NCBI GenBank assembly: GCA_029962745.1
Contig: CM057171.1
Location: 19,044,034 to 19,108,033 of the forward strand
Length of the DNA: 64,000 bases
Source: Echinometra lucunter
Lineage: Eukaryota > Echinodermata > Echinoidea > Camarodonta > Echinometridae
Direction of reading: 5' to 3'
A program made the position numbers and the translations under genes. Within the stretch, counting starts at the first letter, position 1, and the number at the start of each line of letters is the position of its first letter. Below are positions 49,423 to 61,000 of this stretch, piece after piece. Below the pieces are notes generated by a model. That model had not been told where the DNA came from. It saw nothing but the letters and a program-made list of their open reading frames with translations, and ran no database searches.

Positions 49423-49768
49423 TATGGTGGCCCTGAAGTACGATCGACCACAGGTCATGGGCGACGTGAATTTTGCATCCCAGGTCATGAAATTCATGAC
49501 CCGAGGAGCGAAATTCATGACCTGTGATGCGAAATTCATGAACCGTGGCGCGAACTTTGCAACCCAGTCGTGAAATTCATGACCCGCGGCGCGAACTATG
49601 CCTCCCTGTCGTGAAATTCACGACCGCGATGCGAAATTCATGACCTGGGATGCGAAATTCAGGACCTGGGATGCGAAGTTCACGACCCGCGGTGCGAAAT
49701 TCTGGACCTGGGATGCGAAATTCACGTCGCACATGACCTGTTGTCGAGCGTACTTCAGGGCCACCATA
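49423..49768. mobile_element. TATGGTGGCCCTGAAGTACG element with internal tandem units, 346 bp
   Basis: Terminal repeats TATGGTGGCCCTGAAGTACG...CGTACTTCAGGGCCACCATA, flanked by 6-bp duplications ATCTCG (49417-49422, 49769-49774). Between the ends lie about ten diverged units of the type gcgaaattcatgacctggga. Related flanking DNA without the element is at 57892-57965. Confidence 0.88.
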
Positions 49769-49774
49769 ATCTCG

Positions 49775-50750
49775 CCTTTCCATTTCTTCTCCCCCTCAAC
49801 TTCCTTTCTAACTTAACAGTCCTTTCCAGGCCTTGCCACATACACGCGAACCTTGGTTATATTCACTTTGGTCTACAATAGCCCCTTCCCTTTTTCATTT
49901 CCAAATCTCGTAAAGAGGCAGGCTTCGAGTCCTTTCAGTCCATTACATCACGCCTTCGGAACAAACTCTATGCACTTCTTAGAGATAGCACTTCACTTGA
50001 TTTCTTAATAAACCATTACAAAAAAAAAAGAAGGCGGCGGCGGCGGAGGAGGAGGAGGAGAAGAAGAAGAAGAAGAAGAAGAAGAAGAAGAAGAAGAAGA
50101 AGAAATCATTTTCCTCTGACAGGATGGAACATGCTAACAGCAGAACTGGTTCCCATAGGGATCACCAACATACTCCACAATTCTTCCTAATGTAATTTTT
50201 AAAATTAATTGACGGGACAGCGCCCTGTGTCCCATGGAAAAGATGTTTTAAAAAGCCATGGCAATTACAATGACTGTTATTGTTTATTTTATTTATCTAT
50301 TATTATTATTATAATTCTTCTTCTTCTTGTTCTTATTATCATTATTATTGTTACTGCTTCCTTGTTTAATAATTTGAAGTAAAAAAATAGGTTTGTTTTA
50401 CGAAATAAGTCGTATATAATGAGAGTGTTTTAATATATACACGGAGCTATGAAAATAAAATTTGCATCTAAAGAAACCAATGTTAGAAAAATCTACAAAG
50501 GAGTTGAAACATCGTCAGATTTTTAATTTAGCAGGAAATCAACCATAGCAACACATTTTGCCGACCGGACCATATACGTTACCCCTCAACATACACTTCA
50601 TTACGTCGTTATTTTGTCGTAATGCTAAACGTTTGAATCCACTCTAGATTCTGTAGAGGAAGACTGCCCTCTATCACCAACAGACTATGCACCACTGGAA
50701 AATTGCCCCAGACAACTACCTGCAATAATATGTAACTCCAAACAGCTATA
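49775..50750. other. Intergenic, (GGA)n/(GAA)n run
   Basis: A (GGC)/(GGA)/(GAA) run lies at 50033-50104 and AT-rich TTA/CTT repeats at 50296-50350. No gene seen. Confidence 0.5.
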
Positions 50751-50761
50751 CCTCCTTGCTT

Positions 50762-51078
50762 GGGGGGGGGGGGGATGTTTCACAAAGGCTAAGACTGACT
50801 CAAATCACGCTTAACTATAGCCTGCCATTCATGCCACAGTTTGTTTTCACTATCGGTCTCTCAAGGGATGTGAAAATCATGGGCACAAATTTGCAGAATT
50901 CACCTTTCTTGTTTTCTTCATCAGTGGACTATAAAAAATGTCAATTCTGCAGATTTGTGACCACGATTTTCAAATCACTTGAGAGACGGATAATGAAAAC
51001 AAACTGTGGCATAAATGACCGGCTACAATGTATAGTTAATTGTGAACTGAGTTAATCTTAGTCTTGTGAAACACACCC
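50762..51078. mobile_element. MITE family with GTGTTTCACAAAG ends, copy 2
   Basis: Same family as 5544-5848: gatgtttcacaaaggctaag at the left, ttaatcttagtcttgtgaaa at the right, and the shared interior tcaattctgcagatttgtg. Its right end is 183 bp from the stop codon of the minus-strand gene, so it may lie in that gene's 3' UTR or just beyond. Confidence 0.85.
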
Positions 51079-51260
51079 CTGATCAGCTACACATAAGACC
51101 GGACAAATACATCTGCACAATTGAATTACCGTCCAGATAGTATGCAATTGGTGTAAAAGTTCAAAAACTCAGGCATGAATCTACGTATAGGTAGATAATA
51201 TGGGGAGGGGGAATGATATTACAATATCCCGGAAATAAAATTTGGAAGAACCGATGGAAA

Positions 51261-51453
51261 TCAGAGGGATAAGAGTCTCTGCACGGCGGTGTGCGCGTCG
51301 CTCTGTAACGTGGTCTTCCGCCGCAAATAGTCCCGGTAATCTTCGAAGTTGACGTCGTCGTACCGCCTCAGGAAGACGCGTTCGCCCTTGATAGATAATC
51401 CGTCTCGGAAGAGTTTATAGCGAGCATCCTGGTCCTTTAGGGTGATTAACCAT
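51261..51453 (-). CDS. Unknown gene, exon 3 and stop
   Basis: Acceptor ctgctcgtatcttag on the minus strand. It encodes WLITLKDQDARYKLFRDG, then LSIKGERVFLRRYDDV, and ends AVQRLLSL with TGA at 51263-51261. It is too short for simple frame finding and is supported by phase and by continuity of the domain. Confidence 0.85.
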
Positions 51454-54400
51454 CTAAGATACGAGCAGAAAGGGGGATCAGACTCTTTCCATTTCTACGG
51501 GATGGCTGACTGCAATTACGTACGGTATACTGATGGTGTTGAAGTGGTCAGTTTTCCGTGGGCTTTCTATTAAACTAAAATGCATTCATTATAAGTGACG
51601 AAACAAGAAAGGGTAGCCAATTAGTTACATGGTATTTTGAATTTGTATATTGAAAACCTGCACGTTAAGCCAAACATGATAGAAAACTATTACCTATAGT
51701 CCTTTCGAACATCCTCACATTACTCTGAACCGAAACCCCTATCACAACCCTAACCCTACATGTCTTTGGTGAAATTAAGACAAGAGCACTTGTGGCAAGA
51801 GCAAATGTCGTGTCACTATTTTGAAAAGCTTTTGGTAAATGCCCAATTCCTCAAAAAAGTATGCAGCAAGGGTCTCCACAGTAATAATGACGTACACCTG
51901 TATCACACATAATTACAAACAGGGCCCTCTTACATAAAAAGTTGCGTTTAAATGCAACAAAAAAAATAATAAATAAATAAAAGAATAAACGCAACTTGAT
52001 TTTCAACCAATCAGAATTGAATATTTGGGACTTGCGTTTAAGTTTGAGCTGCGTTTAAACGCAACCTTTTTATGCAAGAGGGCCCCCTGGGGGCATTTCC
52101 TGAAATCAATTCATGTTGGAGAAAAATATCTACTTGTTTCTTTTTTAGGAGAAAACAAAAAATGTCCCTAATGCGGCATTCAATGATGCTACCACGGTAT
52201 GAATCGCCATGCATGGGAATTGCAGGGGATTTCACATGAAAAAGCTGATATGACATTTGACAGTTAAAGATTATGAGTAAAGGCTTCTTGAGATATGGAG
52301 CAAGACAAACCTCCGCGACGAACCCCCGCAACATTTTTAATGTTCAGATCTGTTGCGACATCCCATGTTAATGAACGCGCATATAAAAACGCGTCCACCC
52401 TCCAATAAAAAGAGAGTTTTCTCCGAAGCTGTGCAAACTCGTGACAACATGATTTGCGCTAACTTTTTAAGAATTTGATTGGTCCACAACTTTTTGCAGC
52501 CAGGCGAAAAAAGAAAAAAAAAGAAAAGAAAAGAAAAGAAGAAAAAAAAAAAACCCTACCTCGGCGACAATTTTTTTCCCCGCCTCATATCCCATTGAGT
52601 TGTATACTAAAAATGTTGCGGGGATTTGTCGCGAGGGGTTGTCGCACCATATCTGAACAAACCTTTATAGAGAGTGGACTGGACATCACAAACAGCTCTG
52701 TGCACAAATTTGTTAGAACTTTTTGATGTTGGCAGTGGGTCGTTCTGGGGAGAGTTCAAAATCTGATAGGGTCCTAAAAATAAATTTGACGGGAAATCTA
52801 AGTGAATGAGAACCCAATATATAGACACTGTTGGTCCTAGAAAAGGTGTCGGAATACCCGCAATACTGATTATGTTGGTGCTGTGAGCAGACATTCCCAT
52901 TCACCCTCTGATAAATTCTGGAGGCCCGCAAGACCCACATTGGTACTGAAGGCTCTCGGTCACTCGGTATAGCGCTATCACCGAGACATGCAGCAGTTAA
53001 AGTCTCTCTGGTTCACAAAAGACTTTCTTGCCGAAATACAGCTTTGAACCTTTTACATTTTTCTTCCGCCGTGGGTCCGTGGGTCCGTGGGTCCGTCAGT
53101 GTTTTAATCTGTCGGGCAGTTGGCGTTCGGTCTCTATTATACACCCACCTGTTATCTACTCCTGCGGCTCCCAGTACCACGTTCATATCCACAAACTGGA
53201 TGTTTTTCACTTTGCTCACTTCGATTAGCCGTCGTCTCTTGATCCCCTCCAAGATATCCTTGTGCGTCAGGTCATATCCAGGATACGAGAAGCAGAGGGT
53301 CATCGGGGCAGGCTGCGGTGGTGTGCTGAAGAAGCGGATCTTCTTCAGGGCAAACTGATCGTGACCCACTGAGAGCAGCGACCGCTGGTCACCATGCTGA
53401 CGGGTGGTGCTGGCAACAGGTGTGGTAGATGAAGTGGTACGCCCTCTACGGCGGTGTTTGGACGGACACGAGGAGGTGTCGACGCGCAACTGATGGCTGT
53501 AAATGTCAAGGCAACATGGTGATAGAAATGTTTTTTTTTTTTTTAATTTTCTTTTTTGTGTTTTTAATTGGCTGTTGATGGCAAACATCTCGAACACGAA
53601 GAAAGGTCACTGAAATAGACTACAAAATGATTTGAATGTAAAATACCTGGCTCTACCAATAGATACATGAATATAGACATAGATCCAGACTAGATATTAG
53701 GAAGAACTTCTTCAGCCAAAGGGTAGTCGACAACTGGAACAAGCTCCCACAATGTGCCATCGATGCCCCAACAATCCTTCAATTCAAGATGATACGATCA
53801 AAATTGGGTTTAGGCCCCAAAGGGCCCCCTTAACACTGCCACACTCATTAATCCTCCCTTCGTCATGAAGACTATGAGATGTGGCCATCAAGGTAAATTC
53901 AAGGTAAATATAAAAAGTTGTAGGCTTGCCTTGTGACGGAATTTCCTGTGAAATTTATTTCGGTTTTAGCTTACGTACTTTTTTTCTGCATGGGAAGAAA
54001 TGGTTCAGAATCTGAAAATGATCCCTGTTTATACAAGAAGAGATGGTAGCAGTATAATTGCCGAAACAATTCCAGTTGTACAAGTTCCGAGCTGACATCG
54101 AAATTTATGAATAAATAGTATTTCCAATTTAATTCCATTCTGGAGCAACGTTTTCTTTTTGCTCTTACCAAATTACCTTTGTTTCATTTTCAGTCAATTA
54201 AAGTGACTTTTTAGCCTGTAGAAACCATGTGTGTAAATTTTGATAACCCATTGTCGTTGATGCTTTCCATGGCAAGTCCGGCGTTTGTGTGTTGTAGCCT
54301 ACAAAACAAAGCCGCTTTGAATTATAGTGGTGTGTCCGAAACAAACTTCGTGGATGTTCATTTCGCGCACAGGGTAATATCCCCCCAAATAGAAAATATT

Positions 54401-56317
54401 TCACAAATCGGGGGCCGTTGCAGAAAACTTACTATAGTAGTAACTTTACTATTATAGTAACTTACTGGATTTGATTGGCTGTTGATGTCATGTTGCTCAA
54501 CAGCCAATCAAATTCCAGTAAGTTACTATAATAGTAAAGTTACATGCAACGGGCCCCTGACAGCGCAATGGACAAGGGAGCCTAAAATCATCTTTAGCAT
54601 GAAATTTTATTCTGTACTGGGGAAGAAGAAACTGAAAATATTGACAAAGACAGCAGGCACATTTCGCTATGATAAGCTTTTTACATTTATTTGGAAAAAA
54701 AATCAAGTTACAGACAAGGGTCTATAGAGATCGTCATTTTTAGAGAAGATGTCATCAAATTGTAATCATTTGCGTAAATCCCGGAGGAATTAGATAATAA
54801 TATATCCCCCACACACTTTTTACGGGGGAGGAGGGGGTGGCGTGAACAAAATACCCCCACACTTTTCAAAGATTTTTTTTTTTTAACAATCAGAATGCTA
54901 TTAAAATCGGAGATAGGATGGTAGAGTGCGGGTGGGTGAGGGTGTGTATAAGATTTTGACCCCCCCCCCCCGCTAGTGATGTACCTTTGATAGATCTCTA
55001 ATTGAAGGAAACTTAAACTGCCAATGTTGATTCAGTTTTTTGTAATCCCCCTTTTTTTTTTTTCAGTTTCTGGAATTCTTTCTGTAACTTTTCCTCTTAA
55101 TTGCACCCACATTAGCCTTAAAATTTTGTTTTCCCTCTGGTGTACAACGACCTAAATAATTTTCGTTAAACTTTTAGAAATTGTGAATTATTTTGCGTTC
55201 CCCCCCCCCTCCCCAGAAAATTAAAATGTGTGCAAAGTTTGGCCACCTCATTATGCGAGCAATATTGATCTTGGGTTGGGATGACATGTTAGACACCTCC
55301 TGCACCACCTCGCCTCCTCTCCAACACACACACACACACCCACACACATGTTGACCTCATGTAGTTTTTAAATTAAATTTCACTTCTGTCTTTCATTCTT
55401 TCCGTGCCTCTTACCTTACGACAAACTCAGACAAAACCATCGATAACGTCAGTCTACTTTATGCGCGCAAGCGAAGTTCTTCGCCAAGCGGAGGAACTCG
55501 ATAAGAAGAAGAAGAAGCGAAGACAAAATGAAATAGATTAGCCTAGATTTTGAACGAAATCGGACGCAGAATAGGCCTAAGGAAGTTATGCCTAAACTGT
55601 TTTTGACACTACCATAGCTATTGGTGATAATTAGTGGACAACTCCCATTTTTTTTTTTTTTTTTGCACACAGAATAATTCTGTGAATATGTGAAATTATT
55701 TCACATATTTTTTATTTTCTTGAAGAACACAAGTCATGTTTTCACTGTCCTTATCCCAAATGTTGTTGAGAAAACAGTCTTACATTTTAATTGGGTTTGG
55801 TTTAAGAAATTAAATGTGCAAATTTTAGGCATAATTATACGTGCAAAAGAGAGTTGTCCGCAAAATGATGTCATCCGTAGCTGTCAAAAAATTTGATATA
55901 AAAATTTCACATAGCCATAACTATCATTCTGTCCGATCTCGTTCATATTTTTGTCTAATCTATTCCGCTTTCACTTTGATATAAAAACCACTTGACATTT
56001 GGGTGTTGGATTCTTTTAATCTACACCAGTCATATTTTAACTCACCGCAGTGTTGTTTGAATGCGAGCTAGGATGGGGAATTTGATGCTGCTGGTATTCC
56101 TTCGTCCGTCCGTAGATCGGCTATTCGCGGTCTTTCCATTTTTCTTCGACTCCAGCCGGTTATCTGAGCTTGTGCCTGCTCCCTGGGTCTGCTTTGACCT
56201 TTGCGACGAGTGGTGGGAGCTTGACTGGATGGTGGTGTTTAAGAGCGATGAAGTGCTACTTGCCGATGTACCGACGAACGGGCTGGTCAGGCGACGTCGA
56301 GAGCTCGATATCGGCAT
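51261..56317 (-). CDS. Unrecognised three-exon gene, 270 aa
   Basis: The exons, in transcript order, are 56317-56046, 53496-53149 and 51453-51261 (813 nt). The donors are ctgcg|gtgagt and aacag|gtgggt, the acceptors tttacag and atcttag, and both split Arg codons are completed in frame. The ATG at 56317 follows an in-frame TGA 9 bp upstream, so the start is well placed. Residues 1 to about 140 are rich in Ser, Thr, Arg and Gln and look disordered. From about 142 to 254 there is a compact domain (LCFSYPGYDLTHKDILEGI, then VKNIQFVDMNVVLGAAG, then NRWLITLKDQDARYKLFRDG, then KGERVFLRRYDDVNFEDYR). The predicted order strand, helix, strand, strand, helix, strand would suit an RRM-like fold, but I see no clear RNP motif. 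I know no family for it. Both introns carry transposon insertions. Confidence 0.85.
51921..52083. mobile_element. GGCCCTYTTGCA MITE family, copy 2
   Basis: Ends GGGCCCTCTTACATAAAAAG...CTTTTTATGCAAGAGGGCCC in loose pairing, shared interior acgcaacttgattttcaacc, then aatcagaattgaatatttgg, as in 28524-28669. It lies in intron 2 of the minus-strand gene. Confidence 0.82.
52276..52668. mobile_element. Foldback element with CCCCGCAACATTTTTA arms
   Basis: The left arm aaaggcttcttgagatatgg, then cgacgaacccccgcaacatt, is mirrored by aatgttgcggggatttgtcg, then caccatatctgaacaaacc. The right half also holds a poly-A/GAAAA run (52507-52552). It lies in intron 2 of the minus-strand gene. Confidence 0.65.
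53149..53496 (-). CDS. Unknown gene, exon 2
   Basis: It encodes HQLRVDTSSCPSKHRRRG, a Ser/Thr/Arg stretch, then KKIRFFSTPPQPAPMTLCF and IKRRRLIEVSKVKNIQFVDM. The frame stays open into intron 2 on the minus strand, but the donor aacag|gtgggt and the fit to exon 3 end it here. A tccgtggg triplication lies in the intron at 53074-53097. Confidence 0.87.
53681..53833 (+). pseudogene. LINE 3' end fragment (reverse transcriptase C terminus)
   Basis: It encodes RSRLDIRKNFFSQRVVDNWN, then KLPQCAIDAPTILQFK, and stops at TAA 53831-53833. The RxxFFSxRVVxxWNxLP phrase is the hallmark C terminus of CR1/Jockey-like ORF2 proteins. The 5' part is absent, as usual for truncated LINE insertions. After it comes a direct repeat caaggtaaattcaaggtaaa that may be the 3' tail. 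It lies in intron 1 of the minus-strand gene, in opposite orientation. Confidence 0.85.
54411..54557. mobile_element. GTTGCAnAAAACTTAC MITE family, copy 2
   Basis: Left gggggccgttgcagaaaact, right agttacatgcaacgggcccc; inner arms agtaacttactggatttgat and caaattccagtaagttacta; centre caacagccaatcaaat. The right flank is CTG, the left CGG. It lies in intron 1 of the minus-strand gene. Confidence 0.82.
55524..55975. mobile_element. Long imperfect foldback element, about 450 bp
   Basis: aatgaaatagattagcctag, then gaacgaaatcggac, pairs with gtccgatctcgttcatattt, then gtctaatctattccgctttc; inner pairs include ggacaactc and gagttgtcc. Arms about 50 bp outermost. It ends about 70 bp from the donor of exon 1 of the minus-strand gene. 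Confidence 0.6.
56046..56317 (-). CDS. Unknown gene, exon 1 with start codon
   Basis: It encodes MPISSSRRRLTSPFVGTSAS, then a Ser/Thr/Gln/Lys-rich stretch ending LARIQTTLR, with the Arg codon split by the intron. A TGA lies in frame 9 bp before the ATG. Confidence 0.85.
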
Positions 56318-58980
56318 AGTTAGCTTTCAGAAAGCTATTGGAGTAAAGTTCTTGAATTTATTTTTACAACTTCCCTTCTGCTTTTCTTGATTCCAGGCAA
56401 AATATTTACAACTTTAGCCCTCAAAACTTCCCTTGATATAGTATATAAGTTTTTCGTGTTTGCTGGTAAGCACGCTATTCATCCAAATTGGTTTATTTGC
56501 GTCTATAAAACTCTCACTTTGTATCGAATTTGGCTGCCAATGTTGCGGTGGCCGGTGTCCTGCGTCGGGCGCGGCGCAGCTCCTAGGCCCCCTCCAATTC
56601 CAAAGGACCCAGCCCAGCTAGCTCCCTAGCTAGCTTTTTTTAGTAGGCGCGCATAAAATTTTGCGCAAGCGCACATCAGCTGGGCGCATTAAAGACCTAC
56701 TTGAATGGTATGAAAACATTTTTATATTAAAATTGATAGCATGTTTGTTTGTTGTTTTTTTTCCTGGATACTCCAAAATTTTGAAACCGTTCAATTAGGT
56801 CTTTTGGCCCGTTCAATTTGAGGGGGAAAACCGCGGGGTTTTCCCGAGGATTTTTTTTTGAAAGCACATTTTATAACATGCATGCGCATGAGCGCAAGAC
56901 ATTTTAAGTGTAAATTTTGTTGCGTCATTGCCATTCATATTATGCTAAGAAAAAATAATTAAAACAATATTAAAAAAAACCCGCGGCCGGTTCCCCCCCT
57001 CCTTGCACCTGCACCGATCTGCACAAGCCTTTAATGTCTTTCATCATGCAACCTACGTCTATGGGAAAGATCAATGGTAAGCTGACAAGACCCCGCCCCT
57101 TCCTCTGCCGAGCCCAGAGTTAATTTAAGAATTGCAACCATTGTGATTAACTGACCCGAGCTGTGGACAGATCCGCGCTCGGGATAGTCCACCTCCTGGA
57201 CTGTTGTTAATTTTGTACGACACGACTACCAAACACCCAACACACTACAACCCCATAACACGCATACACACACCCTGAATAGTCATATGAAACAACAGTC
57301 CAGTGAATCTTGGCAAGTTCCCCGTCAGATTCAAGGGAACTGATATTCCGCCCACTGAGCCCAGTCTCCCTCGCTCTCGATTCCGATTGGTCGACAAACC
57401 CTGTCAATCAGAACGGCGTTCTCCTCGGTCAATGCGCTAGCTTGCTGTGCACATGTTGTACGTTCAAACAACTTGAATATTCATGTGCTCCTTGCGCAAT
57501 ATCTGCGAGGGGCGGTCGTAACCTCTGGGTCAGACAAAGGTCACAACTTCATTATCTTTCCTCTCTCTGCCGAGATGGCCTGGACGATTTTTTCGGGGAA
57601 AGTGAATCAGTGGGTAAGGTGAATCACTGGGGGTAAGTGAATCAGTGGAGGGCGCGGGCCCGGGCGTGTGTGTGTTGGTTATGGTTTGCCCAATCAGTAA
57701 AAATCGTCCAGGACGTGGACTACGCTCGGGACGGATAGGCCCATAGGATAGGCCTATGGAGGGAGGGGTAGGCCAATAGTAATTCATGCGCCCACCTTTA
57801 TGGCGTGATGGAAAGTGTGCAGTCTTACCATCATGTGGAATTCCAGAAGGTGATGGCCTAATTTGGGAGATGTCAGCCCGGACTTAACTCATTCTCGAGC
57901 AAGATACTCTCCACTCTCTCTTCGCCTCTCCATTTCTCCTCCCCCTCAACTTTCCCCACTTTTCCTTTGACTTAAAGCCCACCGCACATACCGTATCTGC
58001 CTGCGATCTAATTTTGGGAAAAAAAATTGCTATAGCGTTTGATATGAACATTCAGACATATAAAATCTTAATCATCAAAGTTCCCAATAGGCTAGTCTTA
58101 TGAATAGGCCTACTGAAATCGAAACTTCGGACGAGCCCCCCCCCCCCCCCCCCCCGTAGGCATGAAATCGAACTCAATTCCGAATCGTAGTGACGTCATA
58201 GCAATCTTGCCATCGGCTACGATTTGAAGCCGATTTTGCCTTTACTCCGAGCAAAGGCTTGCAGCTAACCAAAATTTAGATTTTAGTATGCCGATTATTC
58301 CGAACTTCTAATAAGATAATTTTACTTGTTTAAACTGTCATTATTAATGCAAAAATGTGCTCGAAAATCGGGTCTCGGTCGGATCGTATAGTTGCGATGG
58401 GCTTTAATTTTAGGACTTACCAAATGATGGTGAACCGTAAACCTTATACCTCATCCACGCTATCATTTAAACAGTCAACTACTGCATGTATGAGAGAATT
58501 AAGAGTGAGTGCCTTTTGGATTCAGCGTTACGCCGCCGCCGCCGCCACCTCATACTCTTGTGTGCGCGATACTTGCCGCGTTTTTTGACGGATTTTGTTC
58601 ATATTTGGTATAGAGGTGTATCATGATTTTTTTTTTTCATGTTACACCTCTATACTAAAAATTTCTAGCCGCCTATAACTTTTTGTGTACCTAGCGCCCT
58701 CGCTTGTTCCGTCATTATACAAAAAAATGTTGATTTTTTAGGGTCTGCTTATGTGCTCTCTGCTGGCCACATTTTTTTTAACGAATTTCGTTCAAATTTG
58801 GTATACAGAGGTCTGTCATGGTCAAATCTGGACCCCTACAACTTTTGGTGGTGCTGCCCCCAATGGTCAGCCTTTACAGGGTCGAAAACCGCCACCTTGT
58901 TATGGTTCTTGTGTGGGCTCTAAGTACATTGCACATGAAACTTTAATCATGTTAATTACTTTCCAACCAGTTTCCCGTGT
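56318..58980. other. Intergenic, no gene seen
   Basis: Includes the likely promoter side of the minus-strand gene. 57892-57965 resembles the DNA flanking the element at 49423-49768. A small hairpin lies at 58608-58663 (ggtatagaggtgta and tacacctctatac), and a poly-C run at 58138-58155. No exon is supported. Confidence 0.45.
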
Positions 58981-58984
58981 GTAA

Positions 58985-59765
58985 CAAAACGCGGATGGTA
59001 GATGCTCTACAAGGACCTCAATGATATAGAGTCAGAGGTCATGTATGTAGGTCAAAGGTGAAATAAGGTCATGTATGTAGGTCAAAGGTGAAATAAGGTA
59101 AAATGTTTAATTTTCCTGCACGTTTGTACTGGGGTTAGTAAATTTTGAACCGCTAGCCTATTCGTTACCAAACTTGGATGGTAGATGCCTTTATAAAGAA
59201 TGAAAATAATAATAATAATAGATACAGAGATCTCACTGTTATTTCAGGGCCGAATATCACATATGCAGGTCAAAGGTCAATTGAGGTCAAATGTTCAAAT
59301 TTACCTGCAAGTTTCTACTGGAGTTGCTAACTTTTAAACCATAGCGGCCCATGTAACCTTACTTGGATAGTAGATGCTTTACAGGGACCTCGGTGTCATT
59401 AAAAGTTCAAAGGTCACTTTAATATGTAGGTCAAAGGTCAAATGTGCTCAAAATGATTAATTAGCTTCTTCTCTCTCATCTCTTGGCCAATTTTGATTCT
59501 GATTGCTCTGAAAGATGAAGCTAGGTGAGGGCTTGCGCCTTTGGGGCCAAAAGTCCTTGCAGGTTAAAGGTCAAATGAGGTCAAATGTATTTACCTGCAA
59601 GTGTCTACTGGAGTTGGTAACTTTCAAACCCTAAGTCCATTTGTAACCTAACTTGGATGGATACAGGGACCTCATTGTTATTTGGGGGTTAAAGGTCATA
59701 TATGTAGGTCAAAGGTCAAATGTGCTCAAAATGATTAATTTGCTTCTCTGCCATTTCTTGGCTGA
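58985..59765. repeat. AGGTCAAAGGTCA-rich diverged tandem repeat
   Basis: Three or four long diverged units (starts near 58990, 59135, 59320 and 59610) share cttggatggtagatgc, then acagggacctcattgttat, then gtaggtcaaaggtcaaatg. The core AGGTCAAAGGTCA is an exact DR1 arrangement (two AGGTCA half-sites one base apart), seen at about 59266, 59428 and 59705, with near matches at 59050, 59084 and 59561. Confidence 0.75.
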
Positions 59766-60234
59766 GTTTTGATTCTGATTGCTATAACTGATAAAATTAG
59801 GGCAGCTTCCTAACTTGTACTCAGAATTGTGTAAATCACAAATTATTCAAATTCATGCAAAATCTTTTTAAAAAAAGAAGAAGAAGAAGCTACTTTCCCT
59901 GCACTTCGCAGCTGATTATGATTCCGTTTGTTTTATCTGCTGGGACTTGGTGGGGGCTTTTGACCCCATCTCACGTACAGCGGGGGGAGGGGTACTAGTA
60001 TTTCATGGAATAACCCTTCTATTTTATGGGAGGTCATATGGCAGAGATTTCACAACGAGCAGGGGGATACACTTCCGTTAAGTGGCAACGGAGATCGTGA
60101 TATTGCTAATTAATTTTGATGATGATGATAATGATGATAACTATATTAACCTATATGTTTTTTTTTTTCCATTTTCTTAAATTCAATTTGATATGTATAT
60201 TTCTTTATATAGGTCCACTGAATTAGTTTTATTT

Positions 60235-60765
60235 TCATGCCACCGCCCACTGAAGGTGGTGCCGGAGGCATTATGTTTTTTAGTTTTCCGTTCATCCGTC
60301 CATCCGTCCTGCATTTTCACTAATACGATATCTGGAGATATCCGTTTGAGTTATGAACTTCAAACTTTGTTGCAGTATGTATCACCATATAGGTAGATAG
60401 ATGATCTGATCCTGATGAGAATTTGTAGGTCAAAGGTAAAGGCCACAGACGTCAAATATATGAAATTTCAGGTATAGCCTCGGTAACATGATATCTCAAG
60501 AACCATTTGTAATGTGTACTTCAAACTAAGTACTGGTATGCATCACCATAAGAAGATGATGTGATTAGATTGGGGGAAAGTAGGACAAAGAGCAAAGATC
60601 ACAGAGGTCATTTCCGAAATTTCAGTTGTTAACCTTGTTAACGCGATTTCGTGAGAACCGTTTGGGGTATGAACTTCAGACTGGGTACTAGTATGCATCA
60701 CCATTTTGGTAAGTAGGAAGAGGTTATGGTGTCTAGTGTATATCCTATGTAACTGTTGTTGAGAC
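60235..60765. repeat. ATGAACTTCAAACT / GCATCACCAT repeat, three units
   Basis: Three diverged units of about 150 bp: a phrase on sequence such as cgagaaccgtttgrgttatg, then aacttcaaactttgt, then tatgtatcaccatatagg, then a GGTCAAAG part (60350-60385, 60515-60550, 60670-60705). It is related in style to the repeat at 58985-59765, including a ggtcaaaggtaaa at 60428. Confidence 0.65.
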
Positions 60766-61000
60766 AAGGTGTTGTTATTGGCTCAGATGTGAATAAATAG
60801 GAAATTGCTTGGGAGGCGGAGTCAAATTGCTCTTTGTATTTATTATTTTTGGCAGAAGTACATTACATTGTACCGGGTTAGAAGCAGCTCCACATTTGGC
60901 AAACCAGAAAGAAATAGAGTACATTTTGAAAACAATAACATTCTCCAGTTGAAATCGGGTAAAGCTATGATGAGCCACTGCACTTTCTCCTCTCCCTCAG

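Noticed and set aside
53013..53148. Extension of exon 2 of the minus-strand gene to the end of its open frame
   Set aside because: The donor aacag|gtgggt joined to the acceptor before 51453 restores a continuous domain, while the extension contains a tccgtggg tandem repeat.
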